Origin: Euborellia annulipes
Taxonomy: Eukaryota; Arthropoda; Insecta; Dermaptera; Anisolabididae
Length of the DNA: 64,000 nt
NCBI GenBank assembly: GCA_023213315.1
Contig: JAKCPI010000989.1
Coordinates: 1-64,000, forward strand
Direction of reading: 5' to 3'
In this document: piece by piece, positions 56,201 to 64,000 of the stretch
Numbering within the stretch: position 1 is the stretch's first letter
How the letters are laid out: every line of letters starts with the position of its first letter
Made by a program: the position numbers and the translations under genes
Notes under the pieces: generated by a model
The model's database searches: none
The model's input: the letters and a program-made list of their open reading frames with translations, nothing else
Told to the model about the DNA's origin: nothing

Positions 56201-59200
56201 GAGAATCAACGTTAATGCTAAAGTAAACGGGAATGATTTCTTTTTCATTTTGGGGTCGTTCACTTGAGCATTTTCTTTAATCGAGTCGCGTGTTGATAAA
56301 GAATTCTGAAGTTGTATCTTTAAATCATTTGAGATAAAATTCGAATTGGCTTGAATGATTAAATCATAAATTAAAAACAACGAATTGGATAATATCAATT
56401 AAAGGATTTTATCTATTATGACATAAATTAACTAATAAACATATTTATATGTACACATATAAGCTACCAAAATATAATTTCAACCAAGCTTGGTTTTAAA
56501 AACTTTTCGATCTATACGGTCTTTTTGATGAAATAGAATGGAAGCAAATTTATCTCCGGATAACAACATAGTTATTATTATTATGTGAGTTTTAATTATA
56601 GACTACATTTTGTTATTAATTATTTTTTAAAAATATTAATACTGTACAACGTTTCGACTGCTTATTGTACAAGCATGCTTGTGCCGTTTGGTGCCGAAGG
56701 GAATTTGTGCATGCATGTACAAAAAAGATTGCACATCCATGCTTGTCGAGTTTGAAGTTACATGTGTAACTGCCTTTAGAGATTAATTCTCTTGAGTCGG
56801 AGCAAGTGTACAGTACTTGAAAACGATTGAAAAATAAGCAGTCGTAACGTTGTACAGTATTTATATTTTAAAAAAATAATTAATAACAATCTATCTGGTC
56901 TATAATTAAAAATTCCGATAATAATAATTATACAAACTATAAAAGCTTTAATAAACAACATTTCTTTTTTGTGGACTATTGTCTTAAATGAATTTAAAAT
57001 TTAGTTTTACCTACAAAGTTTGATCTCATTAAGATAAACATTTTAAATTAATTTATGATAATAGTCAATAAAAAAATCAGAATTTGCAGGGAAGCAAAGT
57101 TAGGGCTTTATTGTCCAAAATGACTTTCTACAAATAAATAGTATATAGAAAAAAGCTCTAACAAGTATGATATCTCATTAAAAAATTTGAGGACATTATG
57201 CACTACGCATTAGTTATTAACTAATTATTTGAGAAAATGGTGATAGAGAGAAGGCTGCCAATTAAAAACAATTAATTTTAAAATGTTTTATTCAAATACT
57301 GTCGGCGTTTAGGTTGATTCTTCAGGACTGAAGAAGTGATCGAGATGAGTTTAGTCTCCACACTCTTGTCATGAGTGTTTGGTAGAACCTCCAATCGGTA
57401 GACATCAAGGGTAGAATTTGAGGAAAATGAAAAAGCCGTGAGTACAGCAATCAGTCATTCTGTTCTAAAAAAGGCTCTAGGAGTTGGTCGGAATGTCGAC
57501 AGTATTTGAATAAAGCATATTATAATTAATATTTTTAATTGACTGCCTTCTATCTTCCATCATTATATATATATATATATATATATATATAACATTGTTA
57601 AATATCGAATCATTTTCAGATATGGACTTGTCCATTTTTAATTATTTGATTCGTTCAAAATATAAAAATCGCTTAATCTTCCAAAAGGTTGGAATTTTTA
57701 ATAACACAGCCAGTAGGGTCAATCAAATGAGCTAACTTTTTTGCCTAGATCTATCTCAGTACTGTGAGAGAATTTAAGTTATTTCTAAACATTTAAGAAA
57801 TAAAATATATCAAATTATAATAAAAAAAAAAAAGAATTTGATTGAATTATCTTATGGAGTATTAAGTTTTATAGAGAAAGAATTTTTTTTTTAATAATCT
57901 CAATTTCATTAAGAAGTTTGGCTGTGATGATAACTTTGAGAGGAAAGGCAGAGGTAGCCAAAAAAAAATTATTCGGAATGGTACGACAATTTTCTGGAGA
58001 TGTCTCGGTGCATTTATTAGTGCACCATCAGAGTTGGCCTTGATACTAAAAAAAAAGTATCTAAATACAAGATACAAGAACCAATGAATTTTTGAGTATC
58101 TTGACTCAGAAAAGATACTTTTTGGAAAATATTTGTTTTTCGTTTTGACATACAAAACTTCAAAAGGCCAAAGTCAGAAGGGTTGGGGGGGGGGGGGGTA
58201 TTGATCATCCTTACGGCCATCTACAAACAAAATGAAAGTATCTTTTTTGAAGTCGAAGATACTCAATTTTTAAGTATCTAAATACTCGATACAATTATTT
58301 TATGTATTTAGATACTTGTATCTGGATACTGCCCAACTCTGTCCAAAACATTTCATGATATATAAATATATATTTTTATATTGATGTCTATGTTTTTTAC
58401 TATTGAAAGTACTGATGATGAAGCACTAATAAATGCCCCCAAATGTCTCCAGAAAATTGTTGTAGCATTCAGAATAATTTATTTTTGGCTGCCTCTGCCC
58501 TTCGTCTCAAAATCTCTATTTTAATTTGCCAAATTTTATATACCTACTTTATTTTAAATATAGCTCGACTAAGCAAGAGTGGTACTGAGTATTCGCGACT
58601 ATCTTTATCTTTCATTGTTTATTTAACCTATATATATAAATAATGTTAGTTAGATGAATGATAATCAGCACAGATATCGGGCAATTAAATGAAAATTGCC
58701 AAATTTCCGTTGAATCTTTATTTAATCACCTTCAATCTTTTGTGTCATTGATAATGACACTTAGTAAATGTTTTGTCAAGAACTTCCTCAAACTCTTACT
58801 TGGTCGAATTATAATATGTACTTCATTAATTTAGGAATTTTTTTTTTTTTTGAGAAAATATAATATAAAGACACATGTCACAAATATTTTATAATAATTT
58901 ATGATACCTCTTTTAAAGTGCGCGTTGTAAGAAATGTTTTAGTTTTTCTAGCAGTATTTGAAGTAGAGGGAGCTATAGGAGTAGCAACTTTTAATTTTGA
59001 TGTTGTTGCTAATGTCTTTTGATGAGTTCCATTAAATCCAGTAACGAGTAATATATTATTTTCAGGATGTCTTGTTGAAAAATGAGTTTGAATTGTTTTC
59101 CATTCCATTGCAAGTTGCGCTTTACACAGATGACAATGATAATACTTTTGAGTATTTGATTGTGTTGTTTTATCAAACGCTTTGGTTAATATTTCCTGTT

Positions 59201-62200
59201 CTTGTTTAGGTAATCGTATCAATTTGCCAGCTGGATCTGAGAGTTTTTTCAAAAATAAAATGTCTTTTCCATTACGTTTCTTAATTACAACAGATGTTTC
59301 TCGAATACATTGATTACATCTAGGAATAAATCTTTGCTTTTCGGGTGGCGGAACTGAATATAACAAACGTTTTTCACAGACGACACATTTAGATAATTCT
59401 TGTTTGTTCTCATCTAATTTAGGTACAATAGGATGTGTGTCTGTATTGTCAAAATTCATTCCCTCACATGGCCCATGTGAAGCGAACTCACTTTTAGTTC
59501 TAGATAAAAATTTACATGATGGGCAATGATAAACGTAAACTCTACTTTTATTATCATTACTATGTGAATTAACATGGAAAAGAAGTTGTGTTTTTGGAAT
59601 TAATCGATCAGGGCAAATTTGACATTGCTGATACGAGTTAACTTGCCCAGCAGAAATCCGATGAAATTTTATTTTATGTTCTTCAAGAGCTTCGATTGTG
59701 AAACATGCAATGGGGCATGCGTTACACTTGTAAACACTCTTCATATGCGCCTTTAGTAGATGTACCTGAAAATTAAACAAACAAGTTAAAAAAAATAAAT
59801 AAATAATCAACTCAATCGCCAACCCAACAAAATAACAACACATATTTTACTATCACATAGTTAACAACAATTATTTGATACATGATATTATCCATGCCGT
59901 GGCCACAACTGAAACCAAAGCCGCGAACAGAGGGAACTTTTACTTTGTTCACATTAACAAACATATTCATACATTTTCATAATAACAATATAGGACAGGT
60001 GTGGGCCAAAATTTTATGCATTAAGGGCGACTTATTCTGTAAAATATAGTCTGCGGGCGACTAATTTTAGGATTTTCCAATAAATTATCTCATTAAGATT
60101 TTCAAATAGTAATTTAAGTAAAACACAAATTGAAATTTAGTCTGATTAGCCGTTCAGAATCTACAAAGATTTAAAAACATCAAATAAGAATTTCCCGCCG
60201 AGCGCTCTCACGCGGTAAAATGACGTCATATCTAAAAAAAAAAGGTCCGGAGGGTATTCAAACGATCCAAGAAACTAGCCTACACCAATTATTTGATTTT
60301 CCTAAATTTTATTAATCCTTCAACAAATAAAAAACAAAAACGGAAAGCCAAAAATCGAAATTGAGAAGGTAAGACGTAAATATTTTTTTACGCGATTTTT
60401 TTCTGGAGTTTATCTGACTGTGTAAAAATAGAATTCAAAATAGAATTAGGTGCATATATATATAAAATAACAACTGTGCCTGTGACTCGAGGCTCAAAGA
60501 GAAGACATTAGCTTCTCGTACTTAGGATCCCGGGTTCGGTTCCCGTTCCAAGCGAGAAAAATTTATTTCATTTGAATTGGCTACCAATCATTTGGAATAA
60601 ATAGGGGTTTAAATGGCCCTAGATGGCTAAAAAGACCTTAAACAAATTTAAAAAAAAAACTGTAAATGCCTAAATATCAAAATAGGTGTATATTATATTT
60701 GTCGCATTTCCCTATATTTTTTTTTGAACATTTTTTACGCTAATAATAAAAAAAAGAAATAATCTTACCTCTAGAGTAACCATAGTTTTGAAGATTTCAT
60801 TACAACAAATGCATGAAAATCCCACAGATTTTGCAAAATGGTAACATTCATGTTTCAAATGATGAAGGAACGCTGGCCAATTAGTATATTTAACAGCACA
60901 TTCTGGACAAATAAATGGTCTTTTTGTTGAATGGGTTCTCCTGTGTGCTGTTAAAGCACATTGTGTTGGAAACGGAATGGAGCATTCGTCACAAGTAAGT
61001 ATTTCTGATGTCGGGGGTTGATTTGGACCCAAATAATGTGATTCCATCTAAAAAAAAGTAATAAAATTAAAAATTCGTCAAAAAAAAAAAAGATTTAAAT
61101 AAATTATTTTAGAAAGAATTAATAAAAAGATTAGAAAAAGTTTAAATAATTTTAAGAAATTACAATTTCATTTTTTTAAATACAAAGAGTACGGTATTTA
61201 AAATTTACCTTGTTGACTTTAATGCCACACTCGTGGCAGGCTGAGCCCGGAGGAAAACTCACTCCAGATTTTGATTCACTTGTCTCCATAGGTGTTTCAA
61301 TATTTGATGTTATTGTTGATGGAACATAGGTGGATGAAGGGGTATTTTGAGATGGAGGTGAATTAATTGCGGGTTTTAATGGAGTAGAAGAAATAGTAGG
61401 CGAAGTGCTTGAAAAAATGGATGTTGAGTTGGATATTGAAGATAAGAAATGTTGATTATCAGGTGGAGTGAAATCCTTGACTACCCAATCAAGGGGAAGG
61501 GGATTAATTGTGACCACATTAGGGGATAGATGACGTATGATAATTCCTGGATGTTGGCATCTAAAATGTTCCAAAAGTCGACAACGATTGAAAAATTCAA
61601 AATTTTGTTGGCAAAATGGACAAGAGAGTCTCAATAATGCGCTCTTTCGATTTATGTGAAAATCGTAACTCGACTCCAAAACGAATCTGAAAATGAAAAA
61701 AAAGATTGTATTATTTAAAAACAGTAAAATAAAGAAAAAAATCTGGTGTGACTCCCCCCGTCAATGGCATCTGCCCCCTCAATTTCTTTTTATTCTCTGT
61801 TGCTATAAACTATATGAATATTGTCCGTCCCCCTGTAGGTAAGTTTGCCCCATCTGGCAAAATACATTTTAAAGAGCATCTAAAAAATAATTGATTTTTG
61901 AATTTTAATCAAAATCGTTGGAGCGAATTTTGAGAAAATCGAATAATAAAATACTAGTACTCTTTGATCGATTTTGTTCAAAATCTTATTTTCACGCCTC
62001 AGGGGGGGGGGCCTAAATTAAATATAAAATTTCAACCTCCTAGGTGTTTTCGTTTTTGAGATATTTTGATGAGACAGAGACAGACAGACTGACAGACTAT
62101 GTTGGGAAAACCATTTTTTTGGACTCAGGGGACCTCAAAATCTGTATTTCCATCAAAATCTAGACATCAAATTTTTGACATGAATCCTATACTTTCTATA

Positions 62201-62825
62201 TATATAGACAAGAGAAAGTAAAAACTAGTTAAATGGTGATGAGAGGCTTTATTCATCTGTAAATAGATCATTGCAGTCGGATGTAATGATTTAAAAAAAA
62301 TGCATTAATGGTAACTTCAATGGCGTACCCAGCGGGGGGCAGCTGCCCTCCTAGAAGCAAAAAAAAAAAAATTAAACGTTTATAAAGTGGTGAAACGAAT
62401 GGCGACGGAGAATGATTTTTTTTGGTAGGACTCGAGGGTTTTTAGGCCTTTAATTCGAAGGTTTTTCCCCTCTATATTAAAAATAGCTATGTCACAATCT
62501 GGACGACCATGATCTGCCCCCCCCCTGGACGACCATGAACTGACCATGCCCCCCCCCGCCTAGATTTGATCCTGGGTACGCCCATGGGTAACTTTATACC
62601 CTTTTTGATTTTATCCCTATCAGCGGGTGAAAAAAATTAACCTTATTTATTTAAAAGAACTCTTGGCATTAGGCCACCAGCCATTTTTGCCACCGCTACT
62701 AACCTTCTTATAGATTAATATTTTTATTTTACATTATATGTGTGAGTGCATCCATTTATGAATAAATCCTCACTTACAAGATAATATCATATTAAATGTA
62801 AAATAAAATCTTATTAATATATTAT

Positions 62826-62866
<41 letters not shown>

Positions 62867-64000
62867 TCCAGAAAAATTTTTGATGCAATATATTAATATA
62901 ATGCCCCCTCCTCCGTATACACAAAAATATTTTTAAAATACTGGATATACCTCAGCCCCGAGGGGCCCTGGCCTTCCTCTCAAAGAAAGATTTTCGTAAA
63001 ATTTTTTTTTAATCTAAATTTTTTTTAATTTTACCTGAGTCCCGAGGGGCCCGGTCCTCTCAAAGACAAAAGTTTTATTAAAAAATTGCTTACATATTAA
63101 TATATTAAATTCTTTTATTTATGCGACGCACTTTTTCAAACAAAAATATAGATATTGGCTGTATATGTATATAGATTTGAAAAATTTCGGGTGGGAGACC
63201 CCCTCCTGCCTGAGATAGGCAGGTAGATTTGAGGAAAGTGATTAATTAAATAAGTTTAATTTATTTGTTCTCTTCCAAATTCAAATAAATTATTCATTGA
63301 CATTCTAAGCTAATGAACCTAGGCTAAAATATCGTTTTGTGATCAGTAATAGAGGATCCCTCACCAACTATTTAAGAGAAAGTGTATCTTTCAAATTTAG
63401 ACCGAAATATTAATAATAATTCATGCGAAATAGATATTTTTTAAGAAAATGGACAAGAAAAATTCAGGACTCATTTCAGGACAGGGAGTGAAAATGTTTA
63501 GTTGTTATCTAAATTCATAAAATTATAAAAACAGAAACTATATACAAAACGGTATGGTAAAATAAATCCAATTTAAAAAAAAAATTTCGGTTTTCAGCCA
63601 TCACTTTGTTTCTTGAAACTGATTATGACAATAGAATGACCCATATATGTATATTACACAATACATAAAAATGACATATTATTTGAATAAAATTTAAAAA
63701 TTCGTTAATTATTGAATTTAAAAAAATAACCTCAAAAATATTTTGATTTTATTTTAATAATAATGAGTAAGTAAATTTTATTTTTATATCAAGTTATTTT
63801 TTATAAATTTATATATCCAGTGAAATAAAAATGTCAATATATTGATTTATTATTCGTTTTATCAATGATCGTTTCTCGCTAAGGATTATAAAATATTTAT
63901 AATTTAAAAAATTAAGACACTTACTGATCTTTACAATCTTGACATGTGTAGAGTATATCATTAAGCCGAGAAAAAGAATTTACTGGCGGGACATACGGCT
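52928..64000 (-). CDS. C2H2 zinc-finger protein, ZNF592/ZNF687-like, 5' end beyond window
   Basis: Nuclear zinc-finger protein; vertebrate ZNF592 and ZNF687 work with ZMYND8 in chromatin. Exons: 63925-64000 (cut by the edge), 61209-61686, 60769-61047, 58908-59765, 54950-55269, 52928-53222. Phases agree and the stop is TAA at 52928-52930, with AATAAA (minus) at 52789-52794. Fingers seen: YTCQDC, LSCPFC...NRCRLLEHFR, CHECG, TCDECSIPF, FICPECAVKY, CICC, YKCNAC, CQIC, YHCPSC, CVVC, YHCHLC, YVCAKCGF, YPCLECG, CRVC. FVLESSYDFHINRKS before the CPFC finger is the family marker. Some fingers lack one ligand, as is usual here. Large introns are filled with repeats. Confidence 0.85.
54125..54365. mobile_element. 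hAT-like MITE, duplication gctctgtg
   Basis: Ends CATAGGCGTAGCCAGG and CTGGCTACGCCAATG, exact octamer gctctgtg on both sides. 241 bp, in a zinc-finger gene intron. Confidence 0.88.
54950..55269 (-). CDS. Zinc-finger gene exon with basic region and one finger
   Basis: A Lys/Arg-rich segment (SSKKRRKP, a likely nuclear signal) precedes YVCAKCGFIEKDLKTFREHA with MKH. Phase 0 in, 2 out. Confidence 0.85.
55568..55862. repeat. Fold-back repeat with hammerhead-like ends
   Basis: Inverted arms of about 110 bp; each has GGTCG...CGACC or GGTC...GACC, then GAAACGTCGCTGTG. Lies in the zinc-finger gene's largest intron, which also holds relatives at 56577-56925 and 57237-57565 and a pair of inverted arms at 57950-58500. 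Confidence 0.78.
58908..59765 (-). CDS. Zinc-finger gene long central exon
   Basis: 858 nt, phase 0 at both ends. Starts VHLLKAHMKSVYKCNACPIA. Further fingers: CQICPDRLIPKTQLLFHVNS, YHCPSCKFLSRTKSEFASH, CVVCEKRLL, YHCHLCKAQLAMEW with HFSTRH. Between them is a Lys-rich linker. Confidence 0.9.
60769..61686 (-). CDS. Zinc-finger gene exons with family marker
   Basis: 61209-61686: FVLESSYDFHINRKSALLRL, SCPFCQQNFEFFNRCRLLEH, then a Ser/Thr/Pro-rich stretch and ACHECGIKVNK. 60769-61047: TCDECSIPFPTQCALTAHRR, FICPECAVKYTNWPAFLHHL, CICCNEIF. Both junctions keep phase. Confidence 0.9.
61850..62225. repeat. Dispersed repeat ending in aagagaaagta
   Basis: Shares long blocks with 37080-37320, 43200-43690 (inverse) and 54590-54900: for example ttggagcgaattt, aaatataaaatttcaacctc, tccatcaaaatct and the end agagaaagtaaaa. 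No coding frame. The family name is unknown to me. Confidence 0.65.
62318..62586. mobile_element. hAT-like MITE, duplication ggtaactt
   Basis: Ends CAATGGCGTACCCAG and CTGGGTACGCCCATG, exact octamer ggtaactt on both sides. 269 bp, in the first visible intron of the zinc-finger gene. Confidence 0.9.

Overview
The window is nuclear DNA of an animal, most likely an arthropod. It is very AT-rich, its genes are split by GT-AG introns, and it is crowded with short DNA transposons, SINE-like repeats and fold-back elements. A Torso-like receptor kinase beside a Bdp1 cluster fits an arthropod, but I cannot name a species. No bacterial, viral or organellar gene is seen.

Positions 815-30091 (+ strand) hold three tandem copies of Bdp1, the SANT-domain subunit of the RNA polymerase III initiation factor TFIIIB. 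Each copy can be spliced by eye into one open frame. Copy 1 (815-13042) has 19 coding exons and about 1231 aa. Copy 2 (14331-20077) has 10 coding exons and about 580 aa; it is rearranged and its C-terminus is cut off. Copy 3 (21323-30091) has 9 coding exons and about 897 aa and is the most diverged. Copies 1 and 2 are near-identical even in introns. In copy 1 an N-terminal basic motif (consensus RRxRIKxxANLPxRR) occurs five times, each time on its own exon. These exons alternate with Ser/Thr/Pro-rich exons, and all of them are phase 2 at both ends, so exon units can be duplicated without breaking the frame.

Positions 30092-33509 are a repeat-only spacer between convergent genes: a Helitron-like end, a hAT-like MITE and a pair of inverted minisatellite arrays. 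Positions 33510-47153 (- strand) encode a receptor tyrosine kinase with signal peptide, Cys-rich N-terminus, fibronectin-III-like segments, one membrane span and an intact kinase domain. It is most like Torso. One small exon is still missing from my model, and one intron needs a GC donor.

Positions 47154-52927 are spacer with SINEs, MITEs and unassigned repeats. From 52928 to the right edge (- strand) lies the C-terminal part of a C2H2 zinc-finger gene of the ZNF592/ZNF687 type; its 5' exons lie beyond the window.

The main novelty is the Bdp1 cluster: duplication at gene, exon-group and exon level, a likely gene-conversion patch, and rearrangements in copy 2 at transposon-derived sequence. 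The second is a set of snap-back repeats carrying a hammerhead-ribozyme-like core with compensating stem changes.
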